NCBI GenBank assembly: GCA_041389725.1
Contig: JAWKRG010000002.1
Span: 806,001-870,000, forward strand
Reading direction: 5' to 3'
DNA: 64,000 nucleotides
Source of the DNA: Polyangiaceae bacterium
Lineage (GTDB): Bacteria; Myxococcota_A; Polyangia; Polyangiales; Polyangiaceae
A program made the position numbers and the translations under genes. The notes beneath the pieces are model-generated. The model was not told the origin of the DNA. It searched no databases and saw only the letters and a program-made list of their open reading frames with translations. Shown here one piece after another: positions 34,293-42,098 of this stretch (the first letter of the stretch is position 1; the number at the start of each line of letters is the position of its first letter).

Positions 34293-35123
34293 ATGTGGCG
34301 CTGGTTCTTCGCTCTAGCCGTGTTGACCGTCGGCCTGCCCGCTGGCGCGCTGGAAAGCTGGGACCGAACGCGCATTCGCACCGATCTCGAGGCGGGCCGA
34401 CCGCTGGTGGTTCGCGTGATCGTCGCCTTGTGCCACAACGACCAGGTGGACTGCGGCAGTCAGGCCGCGGGCGCGCCGGGCAATCTGAAGACGAACTTGT
34501 ACTGGGGAGCGATCTTCGGCGCGCGTCGGTTCTTGGAACGCAAAGGCAGCGCGTTCCAGCGCGTGTTCTTGGCACCGGGCCCCGACGGAGTGCTGGAGCG
34601 CGCCGTGTATCGACGCAAAGTGCCTGCCAAGCGCTGGGGGCTGGCGCGTACGGAACCCATCGAACAGCTCGTGGTGCTCGATGCAGTGCACGGCAACGCC
34701 ATCGACCGCGCCGTCACCGGTTTCTGGCGCACGGCAACCGAAGGCGACACGGTGGAGTTCTTGGATGCCGGCAAGTCACGGCGCCTGGGGGTGCACGTGG
34801 CGGGATATGTGGGGCACAACCGTTTGATGGATGGAACCAGGCTACCGGCTGCGCCTCGGAGCGCGAAGCAGGCGATTCCGTCTTTCGTGCTCGCCTGCTA
34901 CTCGGAGAGCTACTTCAGCGCGGCACTGACACGCGCGGGCTCGAAGCCCTTGGTGATGACCCGCGCGCTGATGGCGCCCGAGGGCTACGTACTCAACGCG
35001 GTGCTCTTGGGCATCGGAGACGGGCAGAGCGAGCAAGTGGCCCGCGCGCGAGCCGTGGCTGCCTACGCCAAGTGGCAGAAGCTCTCCAACGGCGTCGCCT
35101 CGCGCATCTTCGCGCCGCGCTGA
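34293..35123 (+). CDS. Secreted protein of unknown function
   Basis: A 276-residue protein with a signal peptide (MWRWFFALAVLTVGLPAGALE) and a mature domain of mixed alpha/beta character. Segments such as RPLVVRVIVALCHNDQVDCGSQAAG and SFVLACYSESYFSAAL suggest a compact domain with two possible disulfides. No conserved catalytic motif is recognised. Proteins of this kind occur in myxobacteria without assigned function. Confidence 0.6.
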   Translation: MWRWFFALAVLTVGLPAGALESWDRTRIRTDLEAGRPLVVRVIVALCHNDQVDCGSQAAGAPGNLKTNLYWGAIFGARRFLERKGSAFQRVFLAPGPDGVLERAVYRRKVPAKRWGLARTEPIEQLVVLDAVHGNAIDRAVTGFWRTATEGDTVEFLDAGKSRRLGVHVAGYVGHNRLMDGTRLPAAPRSAKQAIPSFVLACYSESYFSAALTRAGSKPLVMTRALMAPEGYVLNAVLLGIGDGQSEQVARARAVAAYAKWQKLSNGVASRIFAPR

Positions 35124-35204
35124 GTTTCGACGAGGGGTGCGCCTGCCGGGGGCTCAGGGAGAAATTCCCTTGCCAACGCAGCACAGCAGCACAGACTCGG
35201 ACGC

Positions 35205-35927
35205 ATGAAGACGCTTCGCTTGCTGTCGTTGGTATCGGCCTTCGTGCTGTCCATTGCGTCCTCCATGGTTGGCTGTGGTGGCGACTCCAGCTCGGACGAT
35301 GCAGGTGGAAGCGGTGGCGCCGCGGGCAGCGGTGGCGGCAGCGCGGGGAGCGGCGGCACTGGGGGCATTGGCGGCGCCGGCGGAACCGATGGCGGCTTCG
35401 TCCACGCCTGCAAGGATCCGAAGCCCATTCTGGTGAACGGTCAACCCACGGGTCTCGAGAGCTGTGGGACCTCGGCGGCACGACGGGCGGAGAGCACGAC
35501 CTGCCCGGAGCTGATGCCACGTGCCAGCGCCTGCACGGCGACGCAGTTGGATTGTACGACTGACGCTGACTGCACGGCTGCTCCGCACGGCTATTGCGCC
35601 TTCAGTGCTGCGGGCTTCATGCAACCGTCGGTGTGCGGCTGCCGCTACGGCTGCACGCAAGACTCCGAATGCCCGCAAGGTCAGGCGTGCCTGTGTGGGG
35701 AACCGACGGGCCAGTGTGTCCTGGCAGACTGCGCGACGTCGGCGGAGTGCACCAGCGGTTTCGATTGCGTCACCGCCTACGGTGACTGCACCGGGAAGCA
35801 GCTGCACTGTCAGCAGCCCGCGGACGAATGCGGAAGCGCCGACGACTGTCCGAACGGCTACTGTGGCGTCGGGCCCCAGGGCAACTTCGTCTGCCTTGGT
35901 TCGGGCTGTGGGGCAGCGGGCGGCTAA
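35205..35927 (+). CDS. Cys-rich lipoprotein with Gly-rich linker
   Basis: A 240-residue protein with a signal ending SSMVGC (Cys 24) and a long Gly/Ala/Ser linker (about 34-64). The remaining 175 residues hold about twenty cysteines arranged as C.TDADC.AAPHGYC, CGCRYGCTQDSECPQGQACLCG and CGSADDCPNGYCG, the disulfide-rich pattern seen in secreted myxobacterial proteins. It is surface exposed by inference; the function is unknown. Confidence 0.7.
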   Translation: MKTLRLLSLVSAFVLSIASSMVGCGGDSSSDDAGGSGGAAGSGGGSAGSGGTGGIGGAGGTDGGFVHACKDPKPILVNGQPTGLESCGTSAARRAESTTCPELMPRASACTATQLDCTTDADCTAAPHGYCAFSAAGFMQPSVCGCRYGCTQDSECPQGQACLCGEPTGQCVLADCATSAECTSGFDCVTAYGDCTGKQLHCQQPADECGSADDCPNGYCGVGPQGNFVCLGSGCGAAGG

Positions 35928-35963
35928 TGCCGAAGAGACCCGGCGTCGAAGGTCGCGCGACGC

Positions 35964-36830
35964 TCAAAAAGCGATGAATTCCGCTTCAGCGGCGATGTAG
36001 GGAACGTAGCGAAAGTCGCGAATGTGGCTGACCTTGTCGTCGCTGAACTCGAGCAGCACGAAGTACGCGGGGCGCTCGGCACCTCCCACATAGGCAGCAC
36101 ACACCAGGCGACCTTCCAGTACACCGGGGCGCAGCCTGACGTCTTCTTTCGCGTAGCGACCGAAGTACATTCCGACCTCCTTGCCGCGGCGACGCGACTT
36201 GCTGACCAGGTCCAGCCGACAATCTTCCCCGACCAAGGCGCGCACGCCATCCCAGTCACGGGCGTTGAACAGCTGCGCGTAGCGTTCCAGCATCTGGCGC
36301 GAGCCTTCGCTTTGTGAGGCTTGCTCGGGACTTGCTTCGCGCAACTTCCCGCGTCCGCGCACCAAGGCTGCTTTGACTGCCATGACGGTGGTCTCCATCG
36401 TTTCGGCCGTTTCCTCCAAGGAGTGGCCCAATACGTCCTTCAGAATGACCGCGCAGCGCTGGGTGACCGGCAGGGTCAGAAACTGTCCGAGAGCGGCGCG
36501 AACCGCGTAGGGGTCCGGCGCCTCGTCCACGTCACCCAAGTCGCTCATGTCGCCACGCACCTCCGTGAAGCGGCGACCGTGGCTGCGGAGAAAGTCGATC
36601 GCCGTATTGTGCGCAATGCGAAAGAGCCAGGGCCGCAGTTCGGGAACCTGAGGGTTGATGCTCAGGTTGTAGAAGGCTTTGGCCAGGGTCTCCTGGACGA
36701 TGTCCTCGCCTTCGATGACGGAACCCGTCAGTCGTGCACAGTAGCGGTGCAACTCGGGGCGAATGTCTCCGACCAAGGTCAAGAACTGTTCTCGCGCTGC
36801 GGCGATGTTTTCGAAGGCTTCTCCCGTCAC
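35964..36830 (-). CDS. ECF sigma factor with SnoaL-like C-terminal extension
   Basis: A 288-residue extracytoplasmic-function sigma factor. Region 2 lies at about 20-90 (HRYCARLTGSVIEGEDIVQETLAKAF, then RPWLFRIAHNTAIDFLR) and region 4 at about 115-165 (LPVTQRCAVILKDVLGHSLEETAE). The last 100 residues resemble a SnoaL/NTF2-like domain (LERYAQLFNARDWDGVRAL... VVLLEFSDDKVSHIRDFRYV), which replaces an anti-sigma factor in such groups. No anti-sigma gene is adjacent. It is the third gene of a minus-strand operon with the dimeric barrel and SRPBCC genes, its likely targets or ligand-handling partners. Confidence 0.88.
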   Translation of the reverse strand: MTGEAFENIAAAREQFLTLVGDIRPELHRYCARLTGSVIEGEDIVQETLAKAFYNLSINPQVPELRPWLFRIAHNTAIDFLRSHGRRFTEVRGDMSDLGDVDEAPDPYAVRAALGQFLTLPVTQRCAVILKDVLGHSLEETAETMETTVMAVKAALVRGRGKLREASPEQASQSEGSRQMLERYAQLFNARDWDGVRALVGEDCRLDLVSKSRRRGKEVGMYFGRYAKEDVRLRPGVLEGRLVCAAYVGGAERPAYFVLLEFSDDKVSHIRDFRYVPYIAAEAEFIAF

Positions 36831-36858
36831 GGTCCCTAGCCTACTCGCCTGAAGTCGC

Positions 36859-37170
36859 TCACGCTCCCTCGAGCACGCGATAGCTGCCTACTTCCTCGAG
36901 TTCCACGCTGACCGGCGGCTCGTCGCAACGCGCGCCCACCTCGGAGACGAAGCGACGGAACTCTTCCAAGGCCAGGAGTGGGTTGGCGCCGTCCTCTGTC
37001 TCGACGGATGCCAGGTGCATGAAGCTGACGCCGTCCGCGAGCCGAAAGGTCGCATAGCGGATACCCTGAGGCGCATCTTCTCGCAGGCGCGCGAACACGG
37101 CGCGAACTTGCTCCAGGTTGGTTTCTACCTGATCGGGCTTGACGCGATAGCGAACGAGGATGCGCTTCAT
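36859..37170 (-). CDS. Dimeric alpha/beta-barrel (monooxygenase-like) protein
   Basis: A 103-residue protein resembling antibiotic biosynthesis monooxygenase-like ferredoxin-fold barrels: an opening strand (RILVRYRVKPDQVETNLEQV), then GIRYATFRLADGVSFMHLASVE and a closing helix with FRRFVSEVG. Such proteins dimerise and may act on small ring compounds or serve as stand-alone binding units. The ATG overlaps the SRPBCC stop, and the ECF sigma gene follows 28 bases after its stop. Confidence 0.7.
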   Translation of the reverse strand: MKRILVRYRVKPDQVETNLEQVRAVFARLREDAPQGIRYATFRLADGVSFMHLASVETEDGANPLLALEEFRRFVSEVGARCDEPPVSVELEEVGSYRVLEGA

Positions 37171-37634
37171 GCGTCACCACCTTCCGCGGCGCGCTTCAGA
37201 TCTGCAGCGTAGCTTTCGAAGGCAGGGGCAAAGTCCGGCAGGCTGCCTCGGATCATCGGTAGCATCACGCCGGCGAAGCGTTCGGTCATGGTGAACTCGG
37301 TACCGCCATCCTCTGCCTCGTCCAGGATGAAGGTGCGAACTCCTTTGAACATCGGGGCGAAGCCGTCGCTCCACTCCATCAGCGCGTTCTCTTCGAAGCG
37401 GGTCACGGTGGGACGAAAGGTGCGGCTCGGATCCAGGGGGACCTTGATCGCCAGGCGTTGGCCCAGCGCGATGTCGCCTTCGATGCTGTCCACGGTGGAG
37501 TTCCAACGCTTGAAGCCGGCAGCGTCGGTGAGCAGCCGCCAGATCGCGGCCCGCGGGGCCGCTATTTGACAGTGAATGGAGCACTCCTGACTGAAGGTGG
37601 CTTTCTGGGTCTGCGCTTTGAACTTCGTACTCAT
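37167..37634 (-). CDS. SRPBCC-domain protein
   Basis: A 155-residue START/SRPBCC-type lipid- or ligand-binding protein read from the ATG at 37634. Typical features are HCQIAAPRAAIWRLLTDAAGFKRWNSTV near the start, a central beta sheet with hydrophobic cavity residues (RPTVTRFEENALMEWSDG) and a long C-terminal helix. It is the first gene of the operon leading to the sigma factor and shares an ATGA overlap with the second gene. The ligand is unknown. Confidence 0.8.
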   Translation of the reverse strand: MSTKFKAQTQKATFSQECSIHCQIAAPRAAIWRLLTDAAGFKRWNSTVDSIEGDIALGQRLAIKVPLDPSRTFRPTVTRFEENALMEWSDGFAPMFKGVRTFILDEAEDGGTEFTMTERFAGVMLPMIRGSLPDFAPAFESYAADLKRAAEGGDA

Positions 37635-37734
37635 GCCCCCAACGACGATTGGGCACCGCAAAAGGATGCGCAGCCGGGGACATTTTTCTTCGTCGGGCAA
37701 TTTGCCTGCGCCATGGCGCTTGGTCAGGCCAGCG

Positions 37735-39093
37735 CTAGCGCTTCAGACGGACGATGCCCAGCCCCGAAACGGCCCAGTAGAGGAACTGGTCGTGGTGTGC
37801 GATGGGCACTTCGGGCGGGAGTAGACCCGCCAGCACCGTGTGCTCGGAGCTGCCATACTCCAGGAGCTGGCCAGGGTCGCCTTGCGTGAACCACAACTTG
37901 CCGTCGGCGACGGCTATGTCGAACGGGCGCTCGCCCAACGCTGCAAGGACCTCAGGGGTGCCACCCAGGCGTGGAACGCGCAGCAACTCGTTAGCGGCTC
38001 GATCGGCCAAGTAGACGAAGTCAATGTCTACGCTGATGCGGTAGGCATCGAAGTTGCCGGATGCAACCTCGGCCACGGCCAGGGTCTGTGTATCCACGCT
38101 CAGCAGCGCGCCGGGGTCGACCAACGCTGCGAATAGCGTCCCGTCAGCGAGCCCTAGCGTTCGGATTCGTCCCGGATGAGTCAGGATCAACTCGTGGTTC
38201 GCACCGTCGGGGCTCGCGCGGTAGACGTGTGCGATTGGGCCCGCTGCGTCAGAATCACTCGAATCGGCATCGAGTTCCGAACCGTCGAGCTGTGACGCAT
38301 CGAGGAAAACCGCTGAATCTACCGAGGTGGCGTCGAGGGACGCGTCCTCGGCATCGACGCTGGCGTCTCCCACCCCCGAGCTTCCGGCGGGAGCCATGCC
38401 GCCGTAGTAGATCCAGCCGTCGGCAGCGGTCAGCGCGTCGACCAGCACGTTGGTGGCGTAAGGCTCCACGAAGCTGCCGACTGGTTTGCTGCGAAGCACA
38501 TACACTTGGCCGGACCACGCCGACACGTACACGTCGGTGTCCAGGGGGACAATTGCGGTCGCCACAACTTTGGGAATCAAGGTGACGGAACTCGTGGCAG
38601 GGGCGACAAACTGAACGCCCCCGTCCGTCGCTGCAAAATAGACCCCCGCGTCCACTACCGCCAGCGTCGTGACGTCCGCAGGAGTCGCTGCGACTACTTC
38701 GGGTGCGAAACACGAACCGAGCGTACACGAGCCCTCGCAGGCGAACTCACAACGGCCACATGCGAGGGCATCGTTCGCAAGGTCGGCCTCGCATCCATCA
38801 TTCGGACTTTCGTTGCAGTCGGCACGGCCAGGTTGGCACCCAATCGCCACGCACTCGCCGCCTGAAGGCTCGTACAGGACGCCAGCATCCGGCGGACAGG
38901 TGAGTTCGATGCTCGCGTCCCCCGCAGTTGCTCCCCAACCGGCCCAACCCGGGGTTCCACCGGTATACGACGAATAGCCGCCGCCGTCGGAGGTTGCATA
39001 GGGTGCTCCGCACCCCTGGTCATCGTTCTTGGATGACCCACACGTGCAAGCAACACCAAAGACGCCAAGTAAGGCGAGGAGCTGAGTCCTCAC
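37735..39093 (-). CDS. Lipoprotein with Asp-rich insert and propeller-like domain
   Basis: A 452-residue protein from a GTG at 39093, chosen for the signal VRTQLLALLGVFGVAC, which ends in a lipobox. After a Gly-rich linker there is a Cys block (CQPGRADCNESPNDGCEADL and CGRCEFACEGSC). Repeats of the YVSAWSGQVYVLR / IYYGGMAP type follow, interrupted at about 265-300 by an insert dominated by Asp, Ala and Ser. The end reads ISVDIDFVYLADRAANELLRVPRLGGTPEVL..., consistent with a six- or seven-bladed propeller such as NHL-like surface proteins. The function is unknown. Confidence 0.65.
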   Translation of the reverse strand: MRTQLLALLGVFGVACTCGSSKNDDQGCGAPYATSDGGGYSSYTGGTPGWAGWGATAGDASIELTCPPDAGVLYEPSGGECVAIGCQPGRADCNESPNDGCEADLANDALACGRCEFACEGSCTLGSCFAPEVVAATPADVTTLAVVDAGVYFAATDGGVQFVAPATSSVTLIPKVVATAIVPLDTDVYVSAWSGQVYVLRSKPVGSFVEPYATNVLVDALTAADGWIYYGGMAPAGSSGVGDASVDAEDASLDATSVDSAVFLDASQLDGSELDADSSDSDAAGPIAHVYRASPDGANHELILTHPGRIRTLGLADGTLFAALVDPGALLSVDTQTLAVAEVASGNFDAYRISVDIDFVYLADRAANELLRVPRLGGTPEVLAALGERPFDIAVADGKLWFTQGDPGQLLEYGSSEHTVLAGLLPPEVPIAHHDQFLYWAVSGLGIVRLKR

Positions 39094-39171
39094 CCATGAA
39101 TTGTGACACGCCAACGGTCCGAGCGCAGGTGTCGACGCGTCGCCCCTGCGGCGGTACGCTCCAGGCGAGCG

Positions 39172-39510
39172 ATGCACCGACAGCGCGACGATGCGGCCCA
39201 GTGGATCCTCCGACGCCGACGGCAATTCGTCGCTGCCGCCTTGGCGGGACTGGCGGGGTGCCAGGCCACCGCGCCAGGTCGCGAGCCCGCGCCAGCGGTG
39301 ACGGTGAGCGATCCACCAGAGGTAGTGGCGGAACCTGAAGTCGAAAAAGACGCTGAAGCCGAAGCTCTGCCCCAGCGCGAGAGGCCAATGGACACGGACA
39401 AGGATGGCATCGCAGACCAAGACGATGACTGTCCTGATCAGCCGGGGTCGGATCCCGATCACCCCGGCTGTCCCGACCTAGTGCCGTCGATCTGCCTCTC
39501 GGTGTACTGA
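39172..39510 (+). CDS. Small lipoprotein with calcium-binding (TSP3-like) repeat
   Basis: A 112-residue protein. A charged start (ILRRRRQF) leads into AAALAGLAGC, a lipobox with Cys at about 30. An acidic linker is followed by DTDKDGIADQDDDCPDQPG, a thrombospondin type 3-like calcium motif, and by the ending ICLSVY. A related design with the same RR motif and a CLS motif is found in the protein at 41039, which flanks the other side of the vWA gene. Confidence 0.6.
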   Translation: MHRQRDDAAQWILRRRRQFVAAALAGLAGCQATAPGREPAPAVTVSDPPEVVAEPEVEKDAEAEALPQRERPMDTDKDGIADQDDDCPDQPGSDPDHPGCPDLVPSICLSVY

Positions 39511-39691
39511 GCTCTCACGAGCGAGGGCCGCGTCGCGCCCTACCCCTGGTGCGCGCGTATCCAGGCGAATCACCGGGAGATTGCGCGAAGTTCACGCCTT
39601 CGCGGGCCTCCGGCAGGCGGCCGCGCGGGCGCGTCACGTGCTGGAGCGCAAGGGGATGCTAAACTCGGCCTCCGCAAACCAAGGAGTATCG

Positions 39692-41035
39692 ATGAGACTG
39701 GCTGCATATCTGGGGTACGCGAGCATTGGAGCTTTGATCGGGAGCGGCGCGCTTTTCGCGTGTTCCAGCACGAGTGCAGGCAATCCAGTCGGCGGAGGCG
39801 CAGCCCCCGGTGGCGGCAGCGGCGGCAGCGGCGCCGGTGTGGGCGCGACGTCGGGCGCAGCCGGGAGTGGCTCGGGCATATCCTTCGATGCAGGCGGCGA
39901 CAGTGGCCCTACGGATGCTTCTGCTTGCGGCAAGCTCCAAGCCGAAGCGCAGATCGAGGTGAAGCCAGTCGACATCATCTTCGTCATCGACAACTCGTGT
40001 TCGATGAACACGGAAGCGCAGGGCGTTCAGGACAACATCTCGACGAACTTCGCGCAGATCATCAGTGCGAGCGGCGTCGACTACCGTGTGATCATGATCT
40101 CCGACAGCGGCCCGACCAGCAGTGGTTCGGTGTGCATCGGGCCGCCCCTGGGTGGGAGCGTTTGCCCCACCGCGGACGGCGTGCCGCCCATCAACAATCC
40201 GCCTCTCTTCTATCACTACGACAAGGGCAACGTCGAAAGCTGGGACGGCTGGTGCAAGGCCATGGCCTGGTACGATCAGCCCAGCGAGCACGACGCCACG
40301 CTGCAAGGCTGGAAGACCTGGCTTCGCCCGGAGGCGTACAAGGCCTTCGTTTCGATCACCGACGATCGAGTGGACTGCAACGCTGGTGGCACGAACCCGG
40401 GCTCGTCTTGCACGACACCGGGCCCCAAGTGCTACGACGATCAGTCCAGCACCACGGGCGCGCTGGCGACCGCGCAGCAGTTCGATGCGGACCTGATGGC
40501 GCTGGATCCCGCGCAGTTTGGCAGCGTCGCGGAGCGCAAGTACATCTGGTACAGCATCGTCGGGGTTGCCGCGAATCCGGCGGATCCGACAGGCGCCTAC
40601 CAGCCGACGGAGGCGATGACGAGCAGCAAGTGCACGAGCGCAGTGAACACGAGCTACGGCAATCAGGCCCTGAGCCAGATTACGGGCGGCCTGCGCTTCC
40701 CGGTGTGTGAGGGCTTCAATTTCAGCACGGTGTTCCAGGAGATCGCGAAAGGCGTGATCGCGGGGGCGAAGATCGCGTGCGAGTTCGCACTGCCTACGCC
40801 GCCCGAGGGCAAAGAGTTCGACCTGAATAGTGTCACCGTGAACTTCACCGCAGGTGGGACCACGACGCCGCAGACGCTGACGCAAGCGCCGTCCCTCGCA
40901 GCCTGCTCGGCCGGCAAGTTCTATATCGATCAGGATCGCGTCTATTTGTGCCCAGACGCCTGCGGCCTCGTGCAGCAGGATCCCGACGGGAAGCTGGACG
41001 TATTGGTCGACTGCGTGAAGGACATCCCCAGGTGA
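39692..41035 (+). CDS. von Willebrand factor A domain lipoprotein
   Basis: A 447-residue surface protein; AAGGAG before the ATG at 39692 sets the start. The signal ends LFACS, and a Gly/Ser/Ala linker follows (about 30-72). The domain begins VKPVDIIFVIDNSCSM (about 90-105), which matches the vWA metal-site DxSxS with Cys between the serines. FVSITDDRVDCNAGG, at about 227, supplies a second acidic site. A CARDB-like or beta-sandwich end closes the protein. Likely an adhesin or matrix-binding lipoprotein. It is followed four bases later by the small protein at 41039. Confidence 0.85.
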   Translation: MRLAAYLGYASIGALIGSGALFACSSTSAGNPVGGGAAPGGGSGGSGAGVGATSGAAGSGSGISFDAGGDSGPTDASACGKLQAEAQIEVKPVDIIFVIDNSCSMNTEAQGVQDNISTNFAQIISASGVDYRVIMISDSGPTSSGSVCIGPPLGGSVCPTADGVPPINNPPLFYHYDKGNVESWDGWCKAMAWYDQPSEHDATLQGWKTWLRPEAYKAFVSITDDRVDCNAGGTNPGSSCTTPGPKCYDDQSSTTGALATAQQFDADLMALDPAQFGSVAERKYIWYSIVGVAANPADPTGAYQPTEAMTSSKCTSAVNTSYGNQALSQITGGLRFPVCEGFNFSTVFQEIAKGVIAGAKIACEFALPTPPEGKEFDLNSVTVNFTAGGTTTPQTLTQAPSLAACSAGKFYIDQDRVYLCPDACGLVQQDPDGKLDVLVDCVKDIPR

Positions 41036-41038
41036 ACC

Positions 41039-41401
41039 GTGGCACCGCCGGCAGATGAAGCCGAGCGCACGCGGCGGCTGATCCTGGCGCGGCGCGAGCG
41101 CTTGATCGCGGCCGCGCTCACCGGTGCCGGGCTCAGCCTCAGCCTGACGGCCTGTGATAGCAGCGGCCCTGTGTGCCGCAGCGTGCGCCGCGGCTTGCCC
41201 AGCATCTCGGAAACCGTGGGTTGCGGCTACGCTGGCCCGTGTTTGAGCATCGCCTACGTGCCCCCGGACGGAGGCGCCGGCCCCGATGCTGCGTCGAGCA
41301 GACGCGCTAGAGACTCGAGTGACGGCGGCGCGGTGAGAGATGGCGCCACGGACGGCGACGCGGTGAAAGACGGCGCCACGGACGGCGCGAAGCGCCGCTG
41401 A
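41039..41401 (+). CDS. Small lipoprotein with charged tail
   Basis: A 120-residue protein from a GTG four bases after the vWA stop. An Arg-rich N-terminus (ERTRRLILARRERL) leads into AAALTGAGLSLSLTAC. The mature part has SETVGCGYAGPCLSIAY, then a low-complexity Asp/Ala/Gly/Arg tail with the repeat DGATDG. The RR...AAAL...C and CLS features are shared with the protein at 39172, so the two are probably homologous partners of the vWA lipoprotein. Confidence 0.55.
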   Translation: MAPPADEAERTRRLILARRERLIAAALTGAGLSLSLTACDSSGPVCRSVRRGLPSISETVGCGYAGPCLSIAYVPPDGGAGPDAASSRRARDSSDGGAVRDGATDGDAVKDGATDGAKRR

Positions 41402-41411
41402 CAAACGCACG

Positions 41412-41443
41412 AGAGCCCACGAGTGACCGCACCCGTGGGCTCT
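41412..41443. terminator. Bidirectional hairpin terminator
   Basis: AGAGCCCACG (41412-41421) and CGTGGGCTCT (41434-41443) are perfect 10-base inverted arms with a 12-base loop, lying between the converging small lipoprotein gene and the cytochrome c gene. The U-tract is weak on both sides. Confidence 0.7.
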
Positions 41444-41466
41444 TCGCTGTCGATTCCGATCGTCGA

Positions 41467-41880
41467 CTACTTCTTCATGGCGCGGACGTACTTCACGAGT
41501 TCGTCCAGCATCGCGTCCTTGCCCTTCAAGTCGGGGTTCGCTGGCATGATGGGGCTCTTGCCCACGGCCGAACCGCCGCCGAGGATGACCTTCTTGATAT
41601 GAGCGTCATCGACGGAGCCTTGCCAGGTCGCGTCGGAGAAGTTGCGTGGTTTGGGATTGAGCGCCGCGGCGCCGGGTCCGTTGCCCTCACCTTTGTCGCC
41701 GTGGCACACGACGCACTTCTCGGTGAAGTACTTCTTGGCATCCGCGGGAGACGCGCCACCTGCAGCCGTTGCAGGAGCAGCACTTCCGGCGGTCGAACCG
41801 CCTTCCGACTTCTTGCTGCACGCGCTCACACTCAAGAGCACGACACTGCCGAGAGCGACCATCCACTTCATCTTCATCAT
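41467..41880 (-). CDS. Monohaem cytochrome c lipoprotein, likely electron donor to NosZ
   Basis: A 137-residue protein preceded by AAGGAGAGG. The signal ends LSVSAC with lipid-modified Cys 21. A Ser/Ala/Gly linker follows, then one class I cytochrome c domain with CVVCH at 56-60 and PIMPANP, the likely Met ligand, near residue 111. Membrane anchoring keeps it in the periplasm beside NosZ. It is divergent from nosZ with a 218-base spacer, a position that strongly suggests it supplies electrons to the reductase, although NosR is normally the main route. Confidence 0.85.
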   Translation of the reverse strand: MMKMKWMVALGSVVLLSVSACSKKSEGGSTAGSAAPATAAGGASPADAKKYFTEKCVVCHGDKGEGNGPGAAALNPKPRNFSDATWQGSVDDAHIKKVILGGGSAVGKSPIMPANPDLKGKDAMLDELVKYVRAMKK

Positions 41881-42098
41881 TGCCTCTCCTTGCTTCGTGG
41901 CCGCTGCTGCGTACCACGCCTTGAACGACCGGCGGGCAGTTTGGTGTAGGCGGACCATCAATGGACAGAAAAGTCCTTCATGCGTAAATTTTGCGCCAAG
42001 TTGGCTGCGACAAACCGCCGCAGCCGCAGGAGTTTCGTACCTAGTTGTCCATAGAGTTTTGTATCGTCTGGCCCGGTCTGCCACCTGAGGTGAGGGTC
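41881..42098. promoter_or_regulatory. Divergent promoter region for cytochrome c and nosZ
   Basis: A 218-base spacer with an AT-richer middle (about 41960-42065). GAGGTGAGGGTC gives a strong ribosome-binding site for nosZ. I see no clean FNR/DNR-type TTGAT-N4-ATCAA box by eye; ATCAA occurs alone at about 41959. Control by oxygen or nitrogen oxides is expected for nos genes but is not visible as a standard box. Confidence 0.45.

Noticed and set aside
41881..42098. FNR/DNR box for the nos promoter
   Set aside because: Only a half-site ATCAA is present; no TTGAT partner at the right spacing.
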